From assembly GCA_023653095.1 (NCBI GenBank), contig JAMNXP010000001.1, positions 1 to 64,000 on the forward strand: a DNA stretch of 64,000 bases, written 5' to 3'. The translations under genes and the position numbers were made by a program. The notes beneath the pieces are model-generated. The model made no database searches. It was not told where the DNA came from and saw only the letters and a program-made list of their open reading frames with translations. The first letter of the stretch is position 1. Every line of letters starts with the position of its first letter. Below are positions 24,676 through 32,854 of this stretch, one piece after another. The stretch comes from Bacteroidia bacterium (GTDB lineage Bacteria > Bacteroidota > Bacteroidia > NS11-12g > UBA955).

Positions 24676-25305
24676 ATGGCAGAAATAATTCAGCAGAGTT
24701 CGGGCGGTGATGGTAAAAAAAGAGCCAAAAAACTGAGCACCAGAGTCGATATGACTCCTATGGTTGACTTGGCTTTCTTGCTTTTGACCTTCTTCGTTTT
24801 GACTTCAACCTTTTCTAAGCCCAAGGTGTTGCGCATGATCTTTCCAGAAAAACTCGATAAGAACAATCCGCAAGTAAAACAACCCGAAGTTAAAAATGGT
24901 CTAACCCTGTTGTTGACCAAAGACAATCGTTTGTTTTACTATAATGGTGCTTTAAAAGCTGATAATCCTCCAACAGAAATCAGCTACACCAAAGATGGAC
25001 TTCGAACAATTTTGATAGAAAGAAATGCTCCCTTGATCAAGCAATTAAAGGAACTTCAAAACAAATTGGCAAAAGTGGCTGCAGCAGACACCGCCGCAAA
25101 AAATAAAATTGAGCGCGAAGCAAAAGACGCACAACAAAAATCTTCCTTGGTTATCCTAGTGAAACCTGACAAAGACGCAACCTACGAAAATGTCATTGAC
25201 ATCGTAGACGAGTTTCTGATTACTCAAGTTGCAAAATACTTTGTGGTTGACACTGGTTTTGATCCATTGGAAAGAAAATTGGTGGACGAAAAATTAAATC
25301 AATAA
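24676..25305 (+). CDS. exbD: ExbD/TolR family protein (second copy)
   Basis: 209 residues with the same anchor signature (VDMTPMVDLAFLLLTFFVLT). The periplasmic part carries a coiled segment (LIKQLKELQNKLAKVAAADT) and a C-terminal ExbD fold (SSLVILVKPDKDATYENVID). It differs clearly from the first copy, so this is an old functional duplication of a kind common in Bacteroidota. Two bases separate it from tonB. Confidence 0.92.
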   Translation: MAEIIQQSSGGDGKKRAKKLSTRVDMTPMVDLAFLLLTFFVLTSTFSKPKVLRMIFPEKLDKNNPQVKQPEVKNGLTLLLTKDNRLFYYNGALKADNPPTEISYTKDGLRTILIERNAPLIKQLKELQNKLAKVAAADTAAKNKIEREAKDAQQKSSLVILVKPDKDATYENVIDIVDEFLITQVAKYFVVDTGFDPLERKLVDEKLNQ

Positions 25306-25307
25306 TT

Positions 25308-26138
25308 ATGGAAGAGAACGGATTCATGAAACAATTTAACCGTTGGGATTTGCCCGAGGCAGATTCTCGATTGGAATTGGTCTTTCAAGACCGATTCAAA
25401 GATTACGGTGCGTATCAAGTAAGAAAACTCTTCCGTAGGTCTCAAGCATTAGCAACCGTTGTAACCGTTGTGTTCGTGGTTTTTATTGCCTTGATTCCAC
25501 GCATTCTTGATTCTCTCTCAAAAGAGCCTGAAGTTAAAAAGAAACCCAAATTTGCGGTATCACTTGAAGACATCAAAGCCCCTGATGAAGAGAAAGAAGA
25601 AAAACCAAAGGAACCACCAAAATTGAAAGAGCCAGAACCCGTAGCAACTCAAGCTTACGTGGCTCCTAGAATTAATCCAGATGCCGAAACCGACGATATC
25701 ATCAATCCTCCAGATGTTGTAACCAACACCGGGTTGAAAAATGTTGAAGGTCAAACTGACCCAACCGCTCCTGATTTGGGAGGCGATGAAGGTCCAACCG
25801 GCGGTGGTGGTGATGAAGGTCCTGTGGCAGATGTACAAGTAAAAGCATCTTTCCCTGGTGGAGAAGCGGCTTTCAGAGAATATGTAGGTTCTACTTTCCA
25901 ATACCCTGTTCGTTGTCAAGACGAGGGTATCAACGGTTCGGTAGTTCTTCGATTCATTGTGGATCAGTCAGGACGTGTTTCCAAGGTTTCAGCTATTGAA
26001 GAAACCAAGAGTTGTCCTGAATTTACCGAAGAAGCCATTCGCGTATTGAAAAAATCACCGCGTTGGATTCCTGGTCAGAACAAAGGAAGATTCGTAATTT
26101 CTTGGAGAGAAATCCCCATTAAGTTGACCATCGAATAA
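25308..26138 (+). CDS. tonB: Energy transducer TonB
   Basis: 276 residues. A cytoplasmic N-terminal ~45 residues (LELVFQDRFKDYGAYQVRKL) precedes one membrane helix (~47-65, LATVVTVVFVVFIALIP). A Pro/Glu/Lys-rich spacer follows (PDEEKEEKPKEPPKLKEPEP), with a Gly-rich run (GGDEGPTGGGGDEG). The TonB C-terminal domain is at residues ~185-276 (GINGSVVLRFIVDQSGRVSK ... SPRWIPGQNKG). It couples the ExbB/D motor to outer-membrane receptors such as those at 38971 and 58303. A strong terminator follows. Confidence 0.95.
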   Translation: MEENGFMKQFNRWDLPEADSRLELVFQDRFKDYGAYQVRKLFRRSQALATVVTVVFVVFIALIPRILDSLSKEPEVKKKPKFAVSLEDIKAPDEEKEEKPKEPPKLKEPEPVATQAYVAPRINPDAETDDIINPPDVVTNTGLKNVEGQTDPTAPDLGGDEGPTGGGGDEGPVADVQVKASFPGGEAAFREYVGSTFQYPVRCQDEGINGSVVLRFIVDQSGRVSKVSAIEETKSCPEFTEEAIRVLKKSPRWIPGQNKGRFVISWREIPIKLTIE

Positions 26139-26158
26139 TCAATATTCTTCGAACTTTT

Positions 26159-26192
26159 AAGAGGCTGTCCCCAAAAGACAGCCTCTTTTTTT
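26159..26192 (+). terminator. Intrinsic terminator after tonB
   Basis: GAGGCTGTC (26161-26169) pairs perfectly with GACAGCCTC (26177-26185), loop CCCAAAA, followed by a T-run. Confidence 0.92.
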
Positions 26193-26231
26193 GTGTCAAA
26201 CTAATGCCTATTGCTTAATATTGCTGCTCCA

Positions 26232-27725
26232 ATGTCGCCCAGCGCTCTTCTGAAAATAGAAAACCTAATCATTGAGACTCACAGTCCATCCAAAAGATTG
26301 TTGGAACTCAAAAATCTTCAATTGCATGCTGGTGAAATTCATGCGGTAATTGGTGAGAGCGGCAGCGGAAAATCATTGCTTCTGAAAACGATTTTGGGAC
26401 TGTTACCCCAGGGTTTGTCGGCGCAAGGAGAGTGCATTCTCAAGAATGAGTCACTTCAAGATGCAAATTGGCTCGAAATTCGAGGCAAGCACATTGGAAT
26501 GGTATTTCAAGAGCCAATGTCGGCTTTGAATCCTCAAATGACCTGTTTGGCCCAACTCAAGGAATCGTGGCAGATTCATGCTGCATCCTCAGAAAAAAAC
26601 TCACTTGATACCATATATGCTCGTTTGGAGGCTGTGGGATTGGGATTTCTGAAAGATCGATTATCGAGAACCTATCCTCATGAGTTATCGGGAGGACAAA
26701 GGCAACGGTTGATGATTGCCATGGCAACTTTGCACAAGCCGGAGCTCATTTTAGCAGATGAACCAACCACAGCATTGGACTTTTTCTCGAGGGAAGCGGT
26801 GATGCGTGACCTGATTAAGATTGCCAACGACATGGGCAGTGCGGTTTTATGGGTGTCGCACGAGTTGGATTTGGTGCGAAAATTTGCGCATCGAATCACG
26901 GTTATGAAGCGGGGAGAAGTTCTTCAACAAGGAGAGATTAAGGAGGTTTTTGAGCATCCGGTACCTTATTTGGAGGAGCTAGTTAGAGTAAATCCTAAAG
27001 AGAAAATAGAGAAAGTCTCAGAGGGTTCAGTGTACTTGGAAGTAAAAAATCTCAAGAAATCATATTTAACATCGGGTAAAAACTCCAAAGCGAGGGTTTT
27101 GGCTCTCGATGGATTTTCGGTTTCGTTATCACCCAAGCAAACGTTGGCAATCATTGGAACCAGTGGTTCTGGGAAATCTACGTTTGCAAAATTGTTGGTA
27201 GGCCTGGAAAAACCAGATTCTGGTGAGGTGTGGCTCAACGGTGAGCCTTTGAAACTACAACCTCCCACAGGAGTGCAGATGGTCTTTCAAGACCCCTTGG
27301 CTTCCTTGAATCTAAGGCAATCGGCCAAACAAGCGCTTGTGGAAATACTCAAGTTCAAGCATCCCCAGAAACAAAAAGAAGTGTGGGAAGAACAGGCAAT
27401 AGAATTGCTTCGAAAGGTAGGGTTTGACGACCGATTGATTGAAGCGAGGCCTCGACAAATGAGCGGTGGACAAAGGCAACGATTGTGTATTGCTAAAGCT
27501 TTGGCAACGGAGCCAAAGGTGCTTATTTTAGATGAAGCGGTAGCAGCTTTAGATCCATTGATTCAAAAACAGATTCTGGATTTGTTGAAAGAAATTCAGC
27601 AAACCGATGGGTTGATTTATTTGTTCATCACTCACAATTTAGACGTAGCTCGATCATTGGCTGATGTGAGCATATATTTAAATGAAGGGAAGATGGCCGA
27701 AATTCCTGAAAGTTGGTCAGTTTAG
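26232..27725 (+). CDS. ABC transporter ATP-binding protein with two ATPase domains (peptide-import type)
   Basis: 497 residues from ATG 26232. Two complete nucleotide-binding domains. First: Walker A GESGSGKS, signature LSGGQRQRL, Walker B LILADEPTT. Second: GTSGSGKS, MSGGQRQRL, LILDEAVAALDP. The QEPMSALNPQM and QDPLASLNLRQ Q-loops place it with the dipeptide/oligopeptide/microcin C importers (DppDF/YejF-like fused form). No permease or binding protein gene lies next to it, so its membrane partner must be encoded elsewhere. Confidence 0.9.
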   Translation: MSPSALLKIENLIIETHSPSKRLLELKNLQLHAGEIHAVIGESGSGKSLLLKTILGLLPQGLSAQGECILKNESLQDANWLEIRGKHIGMVFQEPMSALNPQMTCLAQLKESWQIHAASSEKNSLDTIYARLEAVGLGFLKDRLSRTYPHELSGGQRQRLMIAMATLHKPELILADEPTTALDFFSREAVMRDLIKIANDMGSAVLWVSHELDLVRKFAHRITVMKRGEVLQQGEIKEVFEHPVPYLEELVRVNPKEKIEKVSEGSVYLEVKNLKKSYLTSGKNSKARVLALDGFSVSLSPKQTLAIIGTSGSGKSTFAKLLVGLEKPDSGEVWLNGEPLKLQPPTGVQMVFQDPLASLNLRQSAKQALVEILKFKHPQKQKEVWEEQAIELLRKVGFDDRLIEARPRQMSGGQRQRLCIAKALATEPKVLILDEAVAALDPLIQKQILDLLKEIQQTDGLIYLFITHNLDVARSLADVSIYLNEGKMAEIPESWSV

Positions 27726-27775
27726 ACACTCCCAAACTTGTGGATATTGGTAAAATATCTAAGGAGTTCAATCGT

Positions 27776-27783
27776 TAAATTTG
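27776..27783 (+). promoter_or_regulatory. -7 box 3 nt before the LysM gene ATG
   Basis: TAAATTTG, an exact TAnnTTTG match, ends 3 nt before ATG 27787. No TTTG at 19-20 bp upstream is evident. One of several such close box/ATG pairs in the window. Confidence 0.4.
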
Positions 27784-27786
27784 ACT

Positions 27787-28683
27787 ATGCGTTTGATTTT
27801 AATTTCACTGTTTCTATGGGCGTCAAGCCTGTCGGCTCAAAAAATTCAAGATACTTTAAGACTTCCCGCTATTCACACGGTTGAAAAGGGCGAGACGTTG
27901 TTTAAGATTTCGCAAAAGTACTCTATGAACATGTCTGAACTCCGTGAATTGAATCCCGGGGTTGACATTCTTCAGCCAGGGATGAAATTGAAAGTAAAAG
28001 GCAAATGGTTGATCAATCCACAAACTACGCCCGTCTATGAAGGCCGAAATGTGATTTTGCATGAAATCAAAAAAGGTGAAACTTTGTACGGATTATCCAA
28101 ACAATACAATACATCCATTGAAGATTTAAAGAAGATCAACGGAGTTCAGGAGTTTAACTTACAACCAGGTAATTATCTGAAAGTATTGGGAACAGCCGTT
28201 TCGGAAGCAACACAGAACGTTACAGATCAGGTAAAACCCATTGATGCATCAAAGGTAAAAATAGATACATCGGCAAAAATCAATCCTGCCCCAGCTCCAG
28301 TCCCCGTGACAGCGCCCGTGACGGCACCAGTCAAGGAAAAAGAAGATCGTAAAGGCGGAATTATTGAAGCGGGTAGTGCAGCTAAAAAAGGCAAATACAA
28401 CTTATCTAAAGAGAAAATTACCGTATGGAATGTTTCTAGCGAGGAAGGCAATAACACCGAAAGGGCATCAATCTGGATGGAAGGTGTAGCCAAAAATCAG
28501 GTAGTTGCCATTGTTAATCCTGATAATAACACCGTTGTTTATGCCATCAATCAGGGAAAACCCAAATCCAACAAAAGTCCCAAGTCGGCCGTTATTTCGT
28601 CTTATTTAGCAGAGAAACTGGGATTTGGAAACAGCAAAATGGCTTCAGTATACGTTCAGTATGCAATTCCTGAAAAGCTCTAA
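27787..28683 (+). CDS. LysM-domain exported protein
   Basis: 298 residues from ATG 27787 with a signal peptide (MRLILISLFLWASSLSAQ). Two LysM domains: ~30-75 (HTVEKGETLFKISQKYSMNM with LRELNPGV) and ~93-138 (HEIKKGETLYGLSKQYNTSI with LKKINGV). A Pro/Ala/Val-rich linker follows, then a C-terminal ~110-residue domain (EKITVWNVSSEEGNNTERAS, AVISSYLAEKLGFG) that I do not recognise. LysM domains bind peptidoglycan, so a periplasmic cell-wall protein is expected. The O-antigen ligase gene starts inside its last codons. Confidence 0.85.
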   Translation: MRLILISLFLWASSLSAQKIQDTLRLPAIHTVEKGETLFKISQKYSMNMSELRELNPGVDILQPGMKLKVKGKWLINPQTTPVYEGRNVILHEIKKGETLYGLSKQYNTSIEDLKKINGVQEFNLQPGNYLKVLGTAVSEATQNVTDQVKPIDASKVKIDTSAKINPAPAPVPVTAPVTAPVKEKEDRKGGIIEAGSAAKKGKYNLSKEKITVWNVSSEEGNNTERASIWMEGVAKNQVVAIVNPDNNTVVYAINQGKPKSNKSPKSAVISSYLAEKLGFGNSKMASVYVQYAIPEKL

Positions 28684-29854
28684 TTCGGCAGCCATTTGCT
28701 TGGCATTAGCCTTGGGATGCGTGCATTTCTCACCGGCTTTAGCCTCTATTTTCACGGGCATTTCAGCGTTGATTTGCATTTATATATCGAAGAATCAGTT
28801 TCCTTGGAAGAGCACGTTTATTATTTTTAGTGCCTTTTTCTTTATACTTTTCGTCAATTTTAAACACTCGGATTTCAAAGTATTCGATTTCAATAGAATC
28901 GTAATCTATGCTCCCTTGTTGTTTGTTCCTGTGTTTTTTATAACATTCAAAACGTTTAAAATCAATAAATTACTGGTTTGTTTGGTGGCATTGCCACCAT
29001 TGTGGATTGTCATTGCATCGGTATTGAATTATTTTAATCACTATGAATTCTTATCGCAAATGGTTTTAGAATCTAAGCCTTTGCCCTTGTTTTCATCGGT
29101 GTACCACATAGAATTTAGCTTTATTTTAACCTCTGTTTTGTTGTTTCTGGGGATGTTTTTATGGCGAAATATTCGAGAGTGGCGTTCCCATCACGATGTT
29201 TTAGCCCTCTTTATTTTGCTCTTCCTGGGTATGCATATATTGAGTGCTAGAACCGGACTATTATCGTTTTGGATGTCTGTTGGGGTTTGGGCGGTTTTCG
29301 AGGGACATAAATACATTAAACAACACTGGAAAATGGCTTCATTGAGCATTTTGGCATTGATTGTTTTTGTTGTATTTACTCCCAGCATCAAAAACAGAAT
29401 AGTCAACACTACAGAAGATTTAAAGGCCGTAATCAATGGCGGCGATTTGAACCACAAGAGCTTTGGACAACGATGGGAAGCTTGGAGGGCGAGCATAGCC
29501 ATCATTGAAAACCACTTGGCTTGGGGTGTTGGAAGTGAAAATAAAGAAGAAGCTTTGAGGCAAGGACACCAAATGGTGGGTTCAGAGGTTGATCTGGAAA
29601 ATCAAGTTCAACCTCACAATCAGTGGATACTATGGGTATTGGAATGGGGTGTGGTGTTCTTGGTGTTTCCGCTGCTATTGTTGATTTGGGGTTTAAGAAC
29701 TCAAAAGTCAATCATGGTTTATATGAGTTTTATGGCTATTTTCGCAGCGACACAATTTGAAAGCTTGTTGGAACGTCAGTCGGGAGTGTTAGCAGTACTC
29801 TTTCTATTGGCAGTTTCGGGAATTCAATTCTCGAAAAAAAGTGAAACTTTCTGA
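28661..29854 (+). CDS. O-antigen ligase/polymerase-like membrane protein
   Basis: About 397 residues from ATG 28661, overlapping the LysM gene by 23 bp; an in-frame ATG at 28625 would add residues without a clear role. About 10-11 membrane helices are predicted by eye, with the large periplasmic loop typical of the Wzy/WaaL family between later helices (GQRWEAWRASIAIIENHLAW, GVGSENKEE, QPHNQWILWVLEWG). The R-W-x-x-W and H-N-Q motifs in that loop are characteristic of O-antigen ligases. Probable role: joining polysaccharide to lipid A or polymerising it in the periplasm. Confidence 0.8.
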   Translation: MQFLKSSNSAAICLALALGCVHFSPALASIFTGISALICIYISKNQFPWKSTFIIFSAFFFILFVNFKHSDFKVFDFNRIVIYAPLLFVPVFFITFKTFKINKLLVCLVALPPLWIVIASVLNYFNHYEFLSQMVLESKPLPLFSSVYHIEFSFILTSVLLFLGMFLWRNIREWRSHHDVLALFILLFLGMHILSARTGLLSFWMSVGVWAVFEGHKYIKQHWKMASLSILALIVFVVFTPSIKNRIVNTTEDLKAVINGGDLNHKSFGQRWEAWRASIAIIENHLAWGVGSENKEEALRQGHQMVGSEVDLENQVQPHNQWILWVLEWGVVFLVFPLLLLIWGLRTQKSIMVYMSFMAIFAATQFESLLERQSGVLAVLFLLAVSGIQFSKKSETF

Positions 29855-29871
29855 AAATAGTCAATGATTTA

Positions 29872-29902
29872 TTTGTTAAATCGAATTAATTTCCTATATT
29901 TG
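29872..29902 (+). promoter_or_regulatory. rpmB-rpmG-DUF4295 promoter
   Basis: TTTG (29872-29875), 19 bp, TATATTTG (29895-29902): perfect Bacteroidota promoter, 14 nt before the rpmB ATG. Confidence 0.87.
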
Positions 29903-29916
29903 CAACCCCAAAAACT

Positions 29917-30150
29917 ATGTCTAGAGTTTGTGATCTAACCGGTAAAAAGGCTTTAAAAGGTAATCGTGTTTCGCACTCGAATAAGAAAACTAAGCGCAGA
30001 TTCTACCCGAATTTGCAGACTAAAAAATTCTTTATCGAGGAGACCGGTGAGTGGATTACGTTGAAGGTGTCTACTCAAACCATTAAGACCATTGATAAAA
30101 AGGGCATGGCTGCCTGTTTGAACAATTTATTTAAGAAAGGAAAAATCTAA
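29917..30150 (+). CDS. rpmB: 50S ribosomal protein L28
   Basis: 77 residues: [34 protein letters not shown], standard L28. The Cys in VCDLTGK is the only one of the zinc-ribbon type. First gene of the rpmB-rpmG-DUF4295 operon; two bases separate it from rpmG. Confidence 0.97.
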   Translation: MSRVCDLTGKKALKGNRVSHSNKKTKRRFYPNLQTKKFFIEETGEWITLKVSTQTIKTIDKKGMAACLNNLFKKGKI

Positions 30151-30152
30151 TC

Positions 30153-30335
30153 ATGGCGAAGAAAGGCAACCGCGTTCAAGTAATATTAGAATGCACCGAG
30201 CAAAAAGGCAGTGGTGTAGCTGGTATGAGTCGTTATATTACGACCAAAAATAAGAAAAACACGCCCGAAAGAATTGAATTGAAAAAATACAATCCTTACA
30301 TGCGTAAAGTAACCGTTCATAAAGAGATCAAATAA
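30153..30335 (+). CDS. rpmG: 50S ribosomal protein L33
   Basis: 60 residues: [19 protein letters not shown] and [20 protein letters not shown], standard L33. It lacks the CxxC pairs, so it is the zinc-independent (C-minus) form. Its TAA overlaps the ATG of the next gene by one base. Confidence 0.97.
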   Translation: MAKKGNRVQVILECTEQKGSGVAGMSRYITTKNKKNTPERIELKKYNPYMRKVTVHKEIK

Positions 30336-30490
30336 TGGCTAAAAAAGTAGTTGCAACCCTGAAAAAAGAAGGTGGTGTTGAGATGGTTAAAGTTATCCGC
30401 ACTATCAAATCACCTAAGTCTGGTGCTTATACCTTCAAAGAAGAAATCGTAACCGCTGAACGTGTTAAAGACGTTCTAGCTAAAGGTTAA
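30335..30490 (+). CDS. DUF4295 small ribosome-associated protein
   Basis: 51 residues ([50 protein letters not shown]). It matches the Bacteroidota-restricted DUF4295 family, always coded behind rpmB-rpmG. I recall a Flavobacterium ribosome structure in which a protein of this kind was described as a lineage-specific large-subunit protein (bL38); treat that link as memory, not proof. Translationally coupled to rpmG (TAATG) and followed by a strong terminator. Confidence 0.93.
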   Translation: MAKKVVATLKKEGGVEMVKVIRTIKSPKSGAYTFKEEIVTAERVKDVLAKG

Positions 30491-30510
30491 TTCTGAATAA
30501 AGATTTTTGG

Positions 30511-30537
30511 AAAAGCCCCGAATAGGGGCTTTTTTTG
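30511..30537 (+). terminator. Intrinsic terminator of the rpmB operon
   Basis: AAAAGCCCC (30511-30519), loop GAATA, GGGGCTTTT (30525-30533), followed by T residues. Confidence 0.92.
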
Positions 30538-30563
30538 TATATTCATATTCCATTTCAGTCAAC

Positions 30564-31535
30564 ATGTTCAATTGGTTCAAGAAAAAATCCGCCGATACCA
30601 CTCCCGAAAGTCAAAAAACCAGAGAAGCCCTCGCTCCAACGAGAACCGGCTTCTTGTCTAAATTGGGAATATTGCTGTCGGGGAAAAGCAAGATTGACTC
30701 TGATTTGCTCGATGAACTAGAAGAAGCACTTTTGACCTCTGATGTAGGTGTTGACACCACCATGGCCATAGTTGATGCCGTAAAAGCGCGAGCAAAAAAC
30801 CAAGGCTTCGATGCCCCTGATGATCTCAATGCTTGGTTGGCAGAAATTACCGATACCCTCATGCCCAATATTGGAGATCATCTAGCCAAAGATTTTCAAT
30901 TGCAAAATCTCCAAACAAAAATGCCCTATGTGGTGCTTGTGGTGGGAATCAATGGGGTAGGTAAAACAACCACCATCGGTAAAATGGCCCACAGATACGC
31001 CGCCGAAGGAAAAAAAGTAGTCTTAGGTGCAGCAGATACATTCAGAGCAGCTGCCGTTGATCAATTAAATATTTGGAAAGATCGCGCCGGTGTTGAAATT
31101 GTTTCGCATGGAATGAATACAGATCCCGCTGCGGTTGCTTTTGATACCATCAAACAAGGGGTAGAGCAAAATGCCGATGTGGTCATCATTGACACTGCCG
31201 GCAGATTACACAACAAAGTTGGACTCATGAACGAGCTCTCCAAAATAAAGAGAGTAATGCAGAAATTCAGAGAAGATGCTCCCCATGAAATTGTTTTGGT
31301 GATTGATGCAACGACCGGACAAAATGCTTTCGAACAAGCCCGCCAATTTACTCAAGCTACTCAAGTGAATGCCTTAGCAGTCACTAAATTGGATGGAACA
31401 GCTAAAGGCGGTGTGGTCATAGGCGTTAGCCATCAATTCAACATTCCCGTAAAATATATAGGTATTGGAGAAAAGGCTCAAGATTTAAAACTGTTCGACA
31501 AAGAAACTTTCATTGAGTCTATTTTTAGAGCATAA
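30564..31535 (+). CDS. ftsY: Signal recognition particle receptor FtsY
   Basis: 323 residues from ATG 30564 (MFNWFKKKSADTTPESQ); the longer frame begins inside the upstream terminator. SRP54-type NG domains: helical N domain (LLDELEEALLTSDVGVDTT), G1 GINGVGKTTTIGKMA, DTFRAAAVDQL, DTAGR, TKLDGTAKGG. The N-terminal A domain is very short, as in many Bacteroidota. It docks SRP-ribosome complexes at the inner membrane. rimO follows after 8 bp. Confidence 0.97.
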   Translation: MFNWFKKKSADTTPESQKTREALAPTRTGFLSKLGILLSGKSKIDSDLLDELEEALLTSDVGVDTTMAIVDAVKARAKNQGFDAPDDLNAWLAEITDTLMPNIGDHLAKDFQLQNLQTKMPYVVLVVGINGVGKTTTIGKMAHRYAAEGKKVVLGAADTFRAAAVDQLNIWKDRAGVEIVSHGMNTDPAAVAFDTIKQGVEQNADVVIIDTAGRLHNKVGLMNELSKIKRVMQKFREDAPHEIVLVIDATTGQNAFEQARQFTQATQVNALAVTKLDGTAKGGVVIGVSHQFNIPVKYIGIGEKAQDLKLFDKETFIESIFRA

Positions 31536-31543
31536 TACACATT

Positions 31544-32854
31544 ATGAGAACGAAATCAGTAAAACAACCTAAAGTAAATGTCATCACCTTAGGGTGTAGC
31601 AAGAATATTGTAGACTCCGAAGTTATAATGGCCCAATTGAAGGCCAGCGACTTCGATGTAGAACACGAAGCACAAAAAGACGATTCAGATATTGTTATCA
31701 TCAATACCTGCGGATTTATTGAAAATGCCAAGCAAGAGAGCATTGACACCATTTTGAGGTATGCCGAGGAGAAAAATCAAGGCAATCTGGAGAAATTATA
31801 TGTAACCGGTTGCTTGTCACATAGATACAAAGATGAATTGAGCAGTGAAATTCCAGAAGTAGATGCTTGGTTTGGTACCCTAGAGCTCCCCAATCTTCTG
31901 AGGACCGTAGGAGCTGATTACAAGCATGAATTGTTAGGCGAACGACTGCAAACCACTCCTAAGCATTTTGCTTATGTGAAGATATCAGAAGGGTGTAACA
32001 GGCCCTGTTCATTCTGCGCCATTCCTTTGATGCGTGGCAATCACGTGTCTAAACCCATTGAGTTGTTAGAAACGGAAGTGAAAAATTTGGTTAAAAATGG
32101 AACCAAAGAAATCATGCTCATTGCTCAAGATTCAACGTATTACGGTTTAGATTTATACGGAGAGCGCAAATTGGGTGAATTGATGAAGCGTTTGAGCGAT
32201 GTTGAAGGTTTAGATTGGATGCGCTTGCATTATGCATATCCTTCGCAATTTCCAACGGATGTTTTAGATGTGATTCGGGAGCGAGACAACATCTGTAAAT
32301 ACCTAGATATGCCCATACAGCACATCACTGACAATGTCCTCAAAAGCATGAGACGCGGCATAACCAAGCGTCGCACCTTGGAGTTGATCAAAGAGATTCG
32401 CGAAAAGGTTCCCGGCATTGCATTGAGAACGACCATTCTCGTGGGACACCCTGGCGAAACCGAACAAGACTTCGAAGAATTGATGCTCGCACTTCAGGAA
32501 ATTAGGTTTGAACGTTTGGGTGTGTTTACGTATTCCCACGAAGACAACACTCACGCCTACACCCTAGAAGACATCATCCCCGAAGAAGAAAAACAGCGCC
32601 GCGCCAATGCCATTATGGAGCAGCAAATGGATATTTCCTACGCTTTCAATCAATCATTGGTAGGTACTACTCAAAAAGTACTTTTTGATCGCCTAGAGAA
32701 TGATCATTTTGTTGGAAGAACACAGTTCGATAGTCCTGAAGTAGACAACGAAGTTTGGCTACCTGTAAATGGAAACTACCTGAGAATTGGAGATTTTCAA
32801 AAAGTCAAAATATCAGCAGCATCGCATTATGATTTAACAGGGGAGTGGTTGTAA
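31544..32854 (+). CDS. rimO: Ribosomal protein S12 methylthiotransferase RimO
   Basis: 436 residues. The N-terminal UPF0004 domain carries TLGCSKNIVDSE, NTCGFIENAKQES and CLSHRYKDEL, giving the three Cys of the auxiliary [4Fe-4S] cluster. The radical SAM motif is CNRPCSFCAIPLMRG (CxxxCxxC), and the C-terminus is a TRAM domain. It adds a methylthio group to the conserved Asp of S12. The YVKISEGCNRPCSFC context and length indicate RimO rather than MiaB. bshC starts within its stop codon. Confidence 0.95.
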   Translation: MRTKSVKQPKVNVITLGCSKNIVDSEVIMAQLKASDFDVEHEAQKDDSDIVIINTCGFIENAKQESIDTILRYAEEKNQGNLEKLYVTGCLSHRYKDELSSEIPEVDAWFGTLELPNLLRTVGADYKHELLGERLQTTPKHFAYVKISEGCNRPCSFCAIPLMRGNHVSKPIELLETEVKNLVKNGTKEIMLIAQDSTYYGLDLYGERKLGELMKRLSDVEGLDWMRLHYAYPSQFPTDVLDVIRERDNICKYLDMPIQHITDNVLKSMRRGITKRRTLELIKEIREKVPGIALRTTILVGHPGETEQDFEELMLALQEIRFERLGVFTYSHEDNTHAYTLEDIIPEEEKQRRANAIMEQQMDISYAFNQSLVGTTQKVLFDRLENDHFVGRTQFDSPEVDNEVWLPVNGNYLRIGDFQKVKISAASHYDLTGEWL